DNA of 64,000 bases. It comes from Tenebrio molitor. Its lineage: Eukaryota > Arthropoda > Insecta > Coleoptera > Tenebrionidae. Of this stretch, positions 1 to 8,884 are shown piece by piece; the first letter of the stretch is position 1; each line of letters opens with the position of its first letter. The notes under the pieces were generated by a model that saw only the letters and a program-made list of their open reading frames with translations, was not told the DNA's origin and searched no databases. The stretch is from positions 4,402,001-4,466,000 of the forward strand of contig NC_091054.1 in assembly GCF_963966145.1 (NCBI RefSeq). Direction: 5' to 3'. Both the position numbers and the translations under genes were made by a program.

Positions 1-328
1 GCTCCAAATCGCTTAAAATCTTTAAAATTAGGTTGACGTTCCGTTTTGACAAGTTGTGACATTTAGCAAAATCCATTCACACAGGAGAAAATTCTCAAAT
101 TGTGACAATCAAACAAAAAACAAAAAATTTTTAACGCAAATGCATGAAAAAAATGAACCGCTATGGCACTTTTTTAACACTGGACCGATTCAAAAAGTCA
201 CATAATTTATGAACGCAAATGAATGTTTATCTTCCGAAATTATTATGATTAAATAAATAATAATAAATAAAGTTGTTGCAATAAATAATTGTGTTTTTAA
301 TATGTTCAAGTCAAAAACATTTAAACTA

Positions 329-640
329 AGGGTCAGTTTAGAGAAAGAGAATTAAACATTTAATTTGAAATAAATTTTATTGCGCGATTAAACTATGAGT
401 CCGAAACTTGGACTGGTTCAATCTGATCACGTGTTCAGTTAATCTCGCATTTGATTACGTTAACTTAATTTCGTTTTTGTAAACTGACTTTGAATATTTA
501 GGGCCAGTTTACAGAAGCGAAATTAAGTTAATCATAATCAAATGCGAGATTAACTGAACACGTGATCAGTTGAACCAATCGAACTTTCGGATTCATGAGT
601 TAATCGCGCAATAATATTTAATTCTCTATAAACTGACCCT
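329..640. mobile_element. 312-bp foldback MITE
   Basis: The element starts AGGGTCAGTTTA and ends with its reverse complement TAAACTGACCCT, flanked by TA on both sides. The two halves are long near-mirror images: the stretch with the E-box-like CACGTG near 428 pairs with the stretch near 561, and the centre lies near 493. Each arm also ends in the terminal motif at its inner side (GTAAACTGAC and GGCCAGTTTAC), so it looks like two head-to-head copies of a smaller element. There is no coding capacity. It lies about 150 bp upstream of the first zinc-finger promoter block. The superfamily is uncertain (TA or TWA target). Confidence 0.8.
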
Positions 641-793
641 TAATGTATCACATTTAATTGTAAGAATTACACAAAAGAACGTCAAATTTAAGTTTTAACA
701 AGCTAAACTTGCTAATGGTAAAATGTGTGTGGAGTAATGAGACGCAGAGAAAGAAGAAAGTGAAGTAATTGTAACGATCTGTATTGCTTTTGT

Positions 794-836
794 GAACGCA
801 CCCAATACATATGACTTTTGACAGCTTGTAAATAAC
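794..836 (+). promoter_or_regulatory. Shared zinc-finger promoter block, copy 1
   Basis: GAACGCAC at 794-801 is followed after 11 bp by GACTTTTGACAG and CTTGTAAATAAC (813-836). The same pair of motifs precedes every gene of the array. Downstream, a conserved leader motif (GGTGTCTGTGCTAGAT, about 861) and a probable acceptor ending TTTCAG at 937 precede the ATG. The donor for this copy is not obvious. Confidence 0.65.
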
Positions 837-951
837 TCTAACCTACGGGCGAATAGAAACGGTGTCTGTGCTAGATTCAGGCAATAGGTAAATTGACAAC
901 TGAACATTTTTACAAAAATCAGTCATTGTCATTTCAGATTAAACTGGAACT

Positions 952-2325
952 ATGGCAAATCTGGAGTACACTGGATGTACCCCGCCGGATACCTACGGAA
1001 ATGTTCACAAGTATGACAGATGTCCATTTACCACAAACTCGCTTTTCTTTGTAATAAATCACGGCAAATGCCTCCGTTTCAAACAGAAACCGTCCTCTTG
1101 CGAAACAACCAACTTGGAAAAATATTATTGCAAATCATGCAGTTTTGAAACTGATTTGATAATAATATTCAATCAACATATTAGAGAATTTCATGGAAAG
1201 AAACGCGAAACTTTGTACGGTCTGGTGCAAAAAAACTGTGCCGTGAAAAGCTACATTTGTAAAATATGCACATTTGAAACACATTCCATCTTGTTTTGGA
1301 TGAAACATTTGGAATCTTCATGTTTTGGCAGAAACAACAACTTTGATCATTTTAAATTGCCAATCGTAAACGGAATTGACAATCAGTGGTATCCATGCGA
1401 CTATTGTCAATATAGGACGTGGAGAAAAGGAAATCTAAAACATCACTTGCTATTCAAACATACCCCTTCTGAAGCTGTGCAATGGTTTAATTGCGACAAA
1501 TGCCAATACAAATCGCGAACTAAGTACGATTTAAAGAGACACGCGAAACTACACCTTTCCAAAGAGGAAGTTGAGATACTCAATTGTGATAAATGTAACC
1601 TCAAAGCAAAAGGAACTTATGGAATACAACAACACAAACATACATCAAACGACGATGGGCGATGGTTTCAATGTAAACATTGCTCTTACAAGACAAAATG
1701 GAAAAACTGTCTAAAAATTCACATAACTAAACATAAATCTGATGAAGAAGCAGAATGGTTTTACTGTTCCACTTGTGAATATAAGACGAGGAGGAAAAAA
1801 AATCTAAAACATCACATGTTAGTTAAACATACCGCTTCTGAAGCGGCGCAGTGGTTCACGTGTGACAAATGTCAGTCTAAATTTAAGATCAAATCTGCGT
1901 TGAACAGACACGCAAAACTACATCTTTCCAAAGACGACATTGAATGGTTCAAGTGTGATAAGTGCAACTTTAAAGCGCGGCAAAGATACAGAATAAAACA
2001 ACACGAACTCCTCAAGCATACGTCAAACGAAGAAGCGTTATGGTTCCGATGTGAACAGTGCTCTTACAAAACAAAATTAAAATATAATCTAAAACTTCAC
2101 GTAATAACTAGACACAAGACTGATGAGGAAGTAGAATGGTTTTACTGCTTCCATTGCGAGTACAGGACGAGGAGAAAAGGAATTTTAAATAAACACATGT
2201 TATTTAAACATACTCCCTCTGAAGCTGTGCAATGGTTTACTTGTGACAAATGTCAGTGCAAATTTAAAACCAAGTATTGTTTGAATAGACATGCAAAGCA
2301 ACATCTTCTCAAAGAAGACGTCTAA
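952..2325 (+). CDS. C2H2 zinc-finger protein, array copy 1 (457 aa)
   Basis: A single coding exon encodes about 13 zinc fingers and almost nothing else. The first finger near residue 22 is degenerate. Finger 3 (starting YICKICTF) is a C2HC variant ending in Cys. Fingers 4-13 follow the order D-A-B-C-D-A-B-C-D-A, where A begins WFTCDKCQ, B WFKCDKCN, C WFQCEQCS and D WFYCSSCE. Linkers are long and acidic (such as LSKEDVQWF) instead of TGEKP. The fingers are Lys/Arg-rich, so nucleic-acid binding in the nucleus is the likely role, but the target is unknown. No KRAB, BTB or ZAD domain is visible. The start is the ATG 15 bp after a conserved acceptor. The closest relative is copy 2, at 3459. I cannot assign a Drosophila orthologue. 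Confidence 0.88.
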   Translation: MANLEYTGCTPPDTYGNVHKYDRCPFTTNSLFFVINHGKCLRFKQKPSSCETTNLEKYYCKSCSFETDLIIIFNQHIREFHGKKRETLYGLVQKNCAVKSYICKICTFETHSILFWMKHLESSCFGRNNNFDHFKLPIVNGIDNQWYPCDYCQYRTWRKGNLKHHLLFKHTPSEAVQWFNCDKCQYKSRTKYDLKRHAKLHLSKEEVEILNCDKCNLKAKGTYGIQQHKHTSNDDGRWFQCKHCSYKTKWKNCLKIHITKHKSDEEAEWFYCSTCEYKTRRKKNLKHHMLVKHTASEAAQWFTCDKCQSKFKIKSALNRHAKLHLSKDDIEWFKCDKCNFKARQRYRIKQHELLKHTSNEEALWFRCEQCSYKTKLKYNLKLHVITRHKTDEEVEWFYCFHCEYRTRRKGILNKHMLFKHTPSEAVQWFTCDKCQCKFKTKYCLNRHAKQHLLKEDV

Positions 2326-2485
2326 TGATTTAAATGTCACAATTGTGTATTAATGACATTATCAAAATTCAATCTAGTACTCTATTAAACAAATGCATGC
2401 ACCAAACGAGTAGTTTGAATGTGATATATGTCCTTTTAACACAAAGTACAAACAAAAGTTTAAATATTGCTGCCAATATGCACTA
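2326..2485 (+). pseudogene. Decayed C-terminal fingers after copy 1 stop
   Basis: Reading through the stop gives TAA TGA then F-K-C-H-N-C, exactly where the next finger (QWFKCxxC) should begin. CAA became TAA and TGG became TGA. About 90 nt later another finger start can be read (FECDICPFNTKYK, near 2415-2455) in a shifted frame. The ancestral protein was therefore longer. An AATAAA at about 2534 could now end the transcript. Confidence 0.7.
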
Positions 2486-2828
2486 TAAAAATTATATTAT
2501 TTATTTTCTTCTAAATTATGTGATATAGCGCAAAATAAAACAAAAAGTTACAATGTGTGAGGCATTATGTGAAAAAATCTTCTGTGAAGATTGTGAAAAG
2601 TTGAGAAAAATAAGAAAACTGAATGTGACTTTAATTTGATTGATGCAGATTAAAACAATTTATTAATGATTTTTTCATGTTTGGTTTGATTTTTCTTTTT
2701 AATGAAAGATGGATATCGGATTTAGTTTTATTACGAACAGGTTGTTCGCAGTAAAATTTTATTCTAAGAAACCATAAGGAAAGTGATGTGATTAAGAAGT
2801 AACGATCTGTATGGAAGATCGTATTTGT

Positions 2829-2871
2829 GAACGCACTCTAACCATCGGATTTTTGACAGTTCGTAAACAAC
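2829..2871 (+). promoter_or_regulatory. Shared zinc-finger promoter block, copy 2
   Basis: GAACGCAC (2829-2836), then GGATTTTTGACAG and TTCGTAAACAAC (2847-2871). This is the same layout as the other five copies, slightly diverged. The MITE at 3013-3376 now separates it from its gene, so the leader of copy 2 must cross or splice out that insertion. The acceptor (TTTCAG) ends at 3444. Confidence 0.6.
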
Positions 2872-3012
2872 GTTCTGCTTGGGTTTGTCAGTCTTATAAC
2901 TTGCGAAAATTATGGAGATTACTAAATAGAAGGAAATACAGATTATATAACGATACAGTGTGTGACTTTTATTAGAACTTTTCTCCAAAGCATTGGTAAG
3001 TCGTTTGATATA

Positions 3013-3376
3013 CCGTGCGATCAACAATTACTTAGATAAGGGGCGGCTATGACTTTGACAGTACATATAAGATTTTTCGTGTCCGCTAACTCAGGTAATA
3101 AACGTCAAACAACTGTGAGTATTAATCAAATTTGAACACAAAAATGATTGTTACTTCAGAACATAAAAAATTAATCATTGAGTCTTACTTTCGTAATGGT
3201 TTTTTCAATAATGGAGAACATAGATAACGAATGTGAGTTTCGACAAAATGTTCCAAATTTAAATTGGAACAGGTATATGCAACCAAAAATACTTTCATGC
3301 ATCTGAACGTATAGATTTGGACATACGTCCAAAATCTCAAAGGCTTGTTTGATCTAAATAATTGTAAATCGCACGG
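3013..3376. mobile_element. Mariner/IS630-like deletion derivative, 364 bp
   Basis: The termini are inverted: CCGTGCGATcAACAATT at the left and AATTGTaAATCGCACGG at the right, flanked by TA duplications. Near 3144 a short frame reads like the N-terminal helix of insect DUF4817/Tc-type transposases (starts MIVTSEHKKLIIESYFRNG) and then decays. A related copy in inverse orientation lies at 59917-60026. It sits between the promoter block and the coding exon of copy 2. Confidence 0.75.
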
Positions 3377-3458
3377 TATTAATAAGTATCACATGATCTT
3401 TTTAACTGATTAATTTTTACAAAAATCAATGATCACAATTTCAGATTAAGCTGAAAAG

Positions 3459-5132
3459 ATGGCAAATCAGGAGTATTCTGGTGGGGCTTTGGTGTATGGA
3501 AGTGTTCACAAGTACGACAAATGTCCATTTGCCTCAAAATCGCTTTCCTTTGTGATAGATCACACCAGACGCCACCATTTTAAGCAAGAAATACAGGAAT
3601 CGTCGACTTGCGAAACAACCACCTTGGAAAAATATTACTGCAAATCCTGCAATTTTGAAACCGATTTGATAATAATATTCAATCAACACGCCGGAGAATT
3701 TCACGGAAAAGAATGCGAATATTTGCACGGTCCATGGAGAAAAGACCACTGTGCTGTAAAAAGCTACATTTGTAAAATTTGCACATTTGAAACGCATTCC
3801 ATTTTGTTTTGGATGAAACATTTGGAATCTTCGTGTTTTAACAAAAGCGACCGGTTTGAGGATGTCAAATTGTCATTCGTGACTCTTACTGATAATCAGT
3901 GGTATCCATGCGACTCCTGTCAGTATAGGACATGGAGAAAAGGAAATCTAAAACGTCACCTGTTATTCAAGCATACTACCTCTGAGGCTGTACAGTGGTT
4001 TAATTGTGACAAATATCAGTCTAAATTTAGAATCAAATCTGCATTGAACAGACACGCAAAATTACATCTTTCCAAAGAAGACGTTCACTGGTTCAAGTGT
4101 GATAAATGCAATTTTACAGCGATGGAAAGATACAGAATAAAACAGCACAAACTACTCAAACATGCATCAAATGAAGAGGCGCTACGATTTCAATGTAAAC
4201 AGTGCCCTTACAAAACAAAATGGAAAAACTGTCTTAAAATTCACATCATAACTAGACATAAATCTGATGAGGAGGCAGAATGGTTTTATTGTTCCAGTTG
4301 TGAGTACAGGACGAGGAGGGAAAAAAATCTGAAACATCATGTGTTGGTTAAACACACCACGCCTGAAGCTATGCAGTGGTTTACTTGTGACCAATGTCAG
4401 TCTAAATTTAAAACCAAATCTGCATTAAACAGACACGCAAAGTTACATATTTCAAAAGAAAATGTTCACTGGTTCAAGTGTGATAAATGCAACTTTAAAG
4501 CAAGGCAAAATTACAGAATCAAAGAACATGAGCTGCTCAAACATAAATCAAATGAAGAGGCATTGCGGTTTCAGTGTGAACAGTGCTCTTACAAAACAAA
4601 ATGGAAAAACTCTTTAAATCACCACAGGATAGTTAAACACACTACTTCTGAAGCTGAGCAGTTGTTCACTTGTGACCAGTGTCAGTCTAAATTTAAAAGC
4701 AAATCTGCATTGAACAGACACGCAAAACTACATCTTTCCAAAGAGGACGTTGACTGGTTCAAGTGTGACAAATGTAGCTTTAAAGCAAGGCAAAGATACG
4801 GAATAAAACAACACGAATTGCTCAAACACACATCAAATGAAGAAGTGCCGTGGTTTCAGTGTGAACAGTGCACTTACAAAACAAAATTGAAGAACTCACT
4901 TAAACTTCACTTAACTTTGCATAAATCTGATGAAGAAGTAGAGTGGTTTTACTGTTTCAGTTGTGAGTATAAGACGAGGAGAAAAAAAGATTTAAAACGA
5001 CACACGTTGTATAAACATACCACCGCTGAGTCTGTGCAGTGGTTTACCTGTGACAAATGTCAGTGCAAATTTAGGACAAAGTATTGTTTGAACAGGCATG
5101 CAAAACAACATCTTTTCAAACAAGACATCTAA
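3459..5132 (+). CDS. C2H2 zinc-finger protein, array copy 2 (557 aa)
   Basis: This is the longest array member, with about 16 fingers, and is closely related to copy 1. The N-terminal part (three fingers, the third C2HC) is shared with the whole family. After finger 4 the order is A-B-C-D-A-B-(C/D)-A-B-C-D-A. The finger at about residue 383 is a hybrid: its first half is C-type (QCEQCSYKTKW) and its second half is D-type (HHRIVKHTTSEA), which marks an unequal crossover inside a finger and explains about three extra fingers relative to copy 1. In finger 5 the second zinc-binding Cys is Tyr (CDKYQSK), so that finger is probably dead. The start ATG follows the conserved acceptor at 3444. Presumed nuclear nucleic-acid binding; target unknown. 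Confidence 0.88.
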   Translation: MANQEYSGGALVYGSVHKYDKCPFASKSLSFVIDHTRRHHFKQEIQESSTCETTTLEKYYCKSCNFETDLIIIFNQHAGEFHGKECEYLHGPWRKDHCAVKSYICKICTFETHSILFWMKHLESSCFNKSDRFEDVKLSFVTLTDNQWYPCDSCQYRTWRKGNLKRHLLFKHTTSEAVQWFNCDKYQSKFRIKSALNRHAKLHLSKEDVHWFKCDKCNFTAMERYRIKQHKLLKHASNEEALRFQCKQCPYKTKWKNCLKIHIITRHKSDEEAEWFYCSSCEYRTRREKNLKHHVLVKHTTPEAMQWFTCDQCQSKFKTKSALNRHAKLHISKENVHWFKCDKCNFKARQNYRIKEHELLKHKSNEEALRFQCEQCSYKTKWKNSLNHHRIVKHTTSEAEQLFTCDQCQSKFKSKSALNRHAKLHLSKEDVDWFKCDKCSFKARQRYGIKQHELLKHTSNEEVPWFQCEQCTYKTKLKNSLKLHLTLHKSDEEVEWFYCFSCEYKTRRKKDLKRHTLYKHTTAESVQWFTCDKCQCKFRTKYCLNRHAKQHLFKQDI

Positions 5133-5275
5133 TGTGTGTATTATTAATGACATTATCAAAATTTATTGTAGTAGTCTATATTAAAGGAATGCATGCACGA
5201 AACAAATGGTGTGAATGTGACATGTGTCCTTTTAACAAAAAGTACAAAGTAAAAAAGGACAGTTACAATGCATGA
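5133..5275 (+). pseudogene. Decayed C-terminal finger after copy 2 stop
   Basis: The stop falls at the same codon as in copy 1. A deletion of about 14 nt removed the CxxC of the next finger, but a downstream finger start is still readable (CECDMCPFNKKYKVKKD, about 5212-5262) before a TGA. This is homologous to the relic behind copies 1 and 4. Confidence 0.65.
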
Positions 5276-5749
5276 AACCACGACCTGCTTTACATAACCG
5301 GCCTGTTCAAAAGTGTTTAGCTTTTATGGGATTTTATTCAGCTTAAGTTTTTGTCACCGAGAATTTTTCCTGTTCAAATTACATTTTAAATTTAAAAAAA
5401 CGGTGTTTTTTATTGCTTTGAAATTAAATTCGTGAATCTTTTCCTTATTGTTCATTGTTTTTGTGTTTAATGTTGTTGTTCTTTATTATATTGGGCATTG
5501 ATTATTATTTAAGCGTGAAGTGTCCGTTTTGTGTGCGCCTTCATCGGCGGAAATTCGCTCTTTCTCAGAAACATTTTCATAATGCATTTTTAATGAAATG
5601 AAATTATAATACAGCAGGTCGTGGATGAAACGTTAAAGCGAGAATCTTCTGTGAAGATTGTGAGAACGTGAGAAAAATAACACTCTGATTTGATTGATAT
5701 TTTTGCTGTAGTTTCACTTTTCCACGACTCCATTCAATTTTGACTCGTA

Positions 5750-5795
5750 ATGAGAGCACAGAATAGAAACAATTGTTTCTATTCTGTGATGAGAG
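5750..5795. mobile_element. 32-bp perfect palindrome with target duplication
   Basis: CACAGAATAGAAACAA joined directly to its exact reverse complement fills 5757-5788. It is flanked by ATGAGAG on both sides (5750-5756 and 5789-5795). The homologous spacer behind copy 4 (about 10427-10445) reads straight through without it, so this is an insertion. A 7-8 bp target duplication and CAG-type ends point to a hAT-like element reduced to its two terminal repeats. Confidence 0.7.
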
Positions 5796-5869
5796 CGCCT
5801 AATTTAAACCGCTGCATTAAATGGAACGAGTCTGCGATCGTTCATTATCTATGGTTGCGATCAATAATG

Positions 5870-5921
5870 GAACGCACCACGCGGAAATATCATCTGACTT
5901 TTGACAGCTTGTAAACAACTT
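5870..5921 (+). promoter_or_regulatory. Shared zinc-finger promoter block, copy 3, with leader intron
   Basis: GAACGCAC (5870-5877), then after 18 bp GACTTTTGACAG and CTTGTAAACAAC (5896-5921). A GTGAGTACTTGCG donor at 6023 and a TCTTCAG acceptor ending at 6078 define a 56-bp leader intron that is conserved in copies 4, 5 and 6. Confidence 0.7.
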
Positions 5922-6230
5922 TTCTTTTGCGTCTGTGAAAATTGTCCAGAAGAATACAAAATAATGAAGATTTTAGAATATATTTTTTTTTAAGTAGACC
6001 TTTTAGATTCGTCACTCTACTGGTGAGTACTTGCGTTTATGAAATATGTAAAAAAAAAGTAGGACATGTTATCTTCAGAAACGCAAAACGTTCACAGACA
6101 TACGCACCCAGTATTGTTTTGATCCAAGGAAACGGTGTCTGTGCTAGATTTAACAAATTAAAACTGTCAAGTTGACAAGTCAAAACTTGACTGTTTTGCT
6201 GCTATATTGTAATTATTTTTTTTTACTGAC

Positions 6231-7592
6231 ATGAACTCGAATATTTCAACTAATATCGAAATGCCAAGTCCAGAACATACTGAAAGTAACCCGAAATGTA
6301 CCCACGAAAAGAATTGCAACTGTGATAAATGCCCTTACATTACCAAATCACCTGTTTTGATGATGCATCACATTAAAAGTTTGCCACTTGAATTATTAAA
6401 TTGCGAAACAAGTGATTTAGATAAGTATTGCTGCAAAAACTGCGATTTTCAGACAAATCTGAAAATAATTTACAATCGACATGTCCGAGAATATCACAAA
6501 AATAATATCGATTGTTTGCAAGATCAAGCAAAAAAAAATATTGTAGTAAAAAGCTACATTTGTCAAAAATGCTCCTTTGAAACATATTCGGTCTTACTGT
6601 GGCTCAAACACTTGGACAGTTTATGTTTTAATGCTAGAGAAGATTTTGAGAAGAAATGTATAGTACCTTATGATGGTAGAAGGTGGTACCAATGTAACTA
6701 TTGTGCCTTTGAGACAAAGAATCTAACAATATTGAAAAAACACCAGACTGCAAAGCACCTTAATAAGGGGGAACGGTTTTGTTGTTCTCATTGTAAGTAC
6801 AAAGCAAAAACCAAAAATTATTTAAAGCAACACATAAACTGTGAACATGACAGATACAATTTTAAAACAAGGCGGAAATTGAAAATAAAACAACGCGAGC
6901 GGATCAAACATCCAGCAAATAAAGGAACGTTGTGTCTTCAATGCGAACAGTGCTCCTACAAGACAAAATGGAAACATTGTCTAAAACTGCACATAAATCA
7001 ACACAAATCTGATGAAGAAGTGGAATGGTTCTACTGTTCCAGTTGTGAGTATAAGACGAAGAGAAAAGGGTGTCTAAAACAACATACGATATACAAACAT
7101 ACTACCTCTGAAGCTGTGCAGTGGTTTAATTGTGACAAATGTCAGTACAAATTTAAAACTAAATCTGATTTGAACAGACACTCAAAACAGCATCTTTCCG
7201 AAAAAGACGTCCAATGGTTCAAGTGTGATAAATGCAGCTTTAAGGCAAAGCAAAAATCAAATGTAAAAGTACACGCACTCGTCAAACATACATCAAACAA
7301 AGAGGCGGTGTTGTTTCACTGTGAGCTCTGTCCTTACATGACAAAACTAAAATACAACCTAAAACGTCACATAGTTCGACATAAATCTGATGAAGAAGCA
7401 GAATGGTTTTACTGTTTCAACTGTGATTATAGGACGAGGACGAAAGAAAATTTAAAACCACACATTTCTTCTAAACATACACCAGTTGAAGCTGTGGAAT
7501 GGTTTACTTGTGACAAGTGTCGTTTCAAATGTAAAACCAAATCTTATTGGACCAAACACGTAAAACAACATCTTTCCAAACAAGTTAGATGA
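6231..7592 (+). CDS. C2H2 zinc-finger protein, array copy 3 (453 aa)
   Basis: It encodes about 13 fingers, and copies 4 and 5 are its nearest relatives. The N-terminus (MNSNISTNIEMPSPEHTESN) is shared with copy 4. Fingers: first CDKCPY finger near residue 30, CCKNCDF, the C2HC finger (YICQKCSF), two diverged fingers, a B-type finger at about residue 207 that has lost its CxxC pair (RYNFKTRRK), then C-D-A-B-C-D-A. Linkers are acidic (KSDEEVEWF, TSNKEAVLF). Single coding exon behind a 56-bp leader intron (6023-6078). Presumed nuclear and nucleic-acid binding; no effector domain is visible. An in-frame ATG at residue 11 matches the start used by copy 6. Confidence 0.88.
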   Translation: MNSNISTNIEMPSPEHTESNPKCTHEKNCNCDKCPYITKSPVLMMHHIKSLPLELLNCETSDLDKYCCKNCDFQTNLKIIYNRHVREYHKNNIDCLQDQAKKNIVVKSYICQKCSFETYSVLLWLKHLDSLCFNAREDFEKKCIVPYDGRRWYQCNYCAFETKNLTILKKHQTAKHLNKGERFCCSHCKYKAKTKNYLKQHINCEHDRYNFKTRRKLKIKQRERIKHPANKGTLCLQCEQCSYKTKWKHCLKLHINQHKSDEEVEWFYCSSCEYKTKRKGCLKQHTIYKHTTSEAVQWFNCDKCQYKFKTKSDLNRHSKQHLSEKDVQWFKCDKCSFKAKQKSNVKVHALVKHTSNKEAVLFHCELCPYMTKLKYNLKRHIVRHKSDEEAEWFYCFNCDYRTRTKENLKPHISSKHTPVEAVEWFTCDKCRFKCKTKSYWTKHVKQHLSKQVR

Positions 7593-7995
7593 GACTTACG
7601 TTCTGTGAAGGTCGTGAGAACGTTAAAAAATCAAACGGCTTAATATAAATATGTTGAAAGTTTATTTAGGCCGATATTTTTGATACAATTTGTTAATTAA
7701 AACAGTTTTGTAACAATTTTTTCAAGTGTCATTAATCACACCTCGGGCCATAAAAGCCTTCTTACGCCCTTAATACATAAATAACCATTATATACTTAAC
7801 ACTGTTTTCACATTACAATACAACACGATTTTTTCATTGGAATGACATATTTTCGAAGCGAGATTTATAATTAAATTACTGGTTGGGGGTCCAGTACAGT
7901 TTAATAACTTTTTACCGTTGGTTTTTATTCTCATAACCTACCATTTTGCCGCTGTTAATGTTACATCAAATAAATATCTGTCAAATAAACCAACA

Positions 7996-8454
7996 AAATA
8001 CGGGGTGATCAAGAACGACTCTTTGAGACGGTAATACTCGATTTAATTTTTTTTAAATGGTACAACTGGAGTAACTTCAGGTTGTTGACAGCTTGATACC
8101 TACTGACAGCCATATAATTGATAATGATATTGATAACTGATAAGTAACGTTTGACATTTCAAATTAAGTGTAACATGCTCGTGAATCTTCTCGAGAGTCT
8201 ACAAAAAGTCTTAATTTATGTTTAGAGCCAAATGGGGAGCACTTCGGGCATTTCCTTTATTTAATTTTTAGATAATTGTTCTGCCTCTCGAGTTTAATTT
8301 CTTTTTACCAATAATTTTTACTTTTGTAACCTTCCATTTTGTCGCTAATAATATTACGTAAATCAACAAAACATATCCGATTGCAGTGTTGCGAATAAAA
8401 AAATCTTCCTAATTGTATTGCCAATTGTACTATTCATGATCACCTCGTATTTTT
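7996..8454. mobile_element. MITE with GTGATCA-type terminal repeats
   Basis: The left end AAATACGGGGTGATCAAGAA is mirrored at the right end by ATTCATGATCACCTCGTATTT, giving inverted repeats of about 20 bp around a 459-bp A+T-rich body. No ORF. It lies in the spacer between copies 3 and 4. Confidence 0.65.
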
Positions 8455-8517
8455 TTATACATATCCCAGGAAGCGCCTTCACTTGAACAAGTCTGCGAAT
8501 TTTGCGGTCGTTAAGTG

Positions 8518-8566
8518 GAACGCACTATGCGGACATACCTGACTTTTGACAGCTTGTAAACAACTT
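8518..8566 (+). promoter_or_regulatory. Shared zinc-finger promoter block, copy 4, with leader intron
   Basis: GAACGCAC (8518-8525) and, after 15 bp, GACTTTTGACAG with CTTGTAAACAAC (8541-8566). It is nearly identical to copy 3 over the following 40 bp. The leader intron runs 8686-8736 (GTGAGTACTTGCG ... CTTCAG). Confidence 0.7.
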
Positions 8567-8884
8567 GTTTTTTGCGTCTGTGAAAATTGTCCAGAAGAAT
8601 ACAACATAATTATAATAAATGAAGATGATTTTGGAGTAAAATTTGCGAGTCTTTTAGTAGCCCTTTTAAATTCGTTACTCTACTGGTGAGTACTTGCGTA
8701 TAATATCTAATATGTAGGACATATTATTATCTTCAGAAACGCAACACAATTACGGACATACGCACCCTACATTGTTTTGATCCAAGAAAACGGTGTCTGT
8801 GCTAGATTTAACAAATTAAAACTGTCAAGTAGACAAGCCAAAACTTGCCTGTTTTACTGCTATTATAATTTTTTTTTTACTGAC

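Noticed and set aside
2334..2528. 64-codon ORF after zinc-finger copy 1
   Set aside because: It is out of frame with the recognisable finger relic in the same place and has no domain.
8777..8884. N-terminal extension of zinc-finger copy 4
   Set aside because: The extension starts at a TTG and spans the leader region homologous to non-coding sequence of copies 3 and 5.
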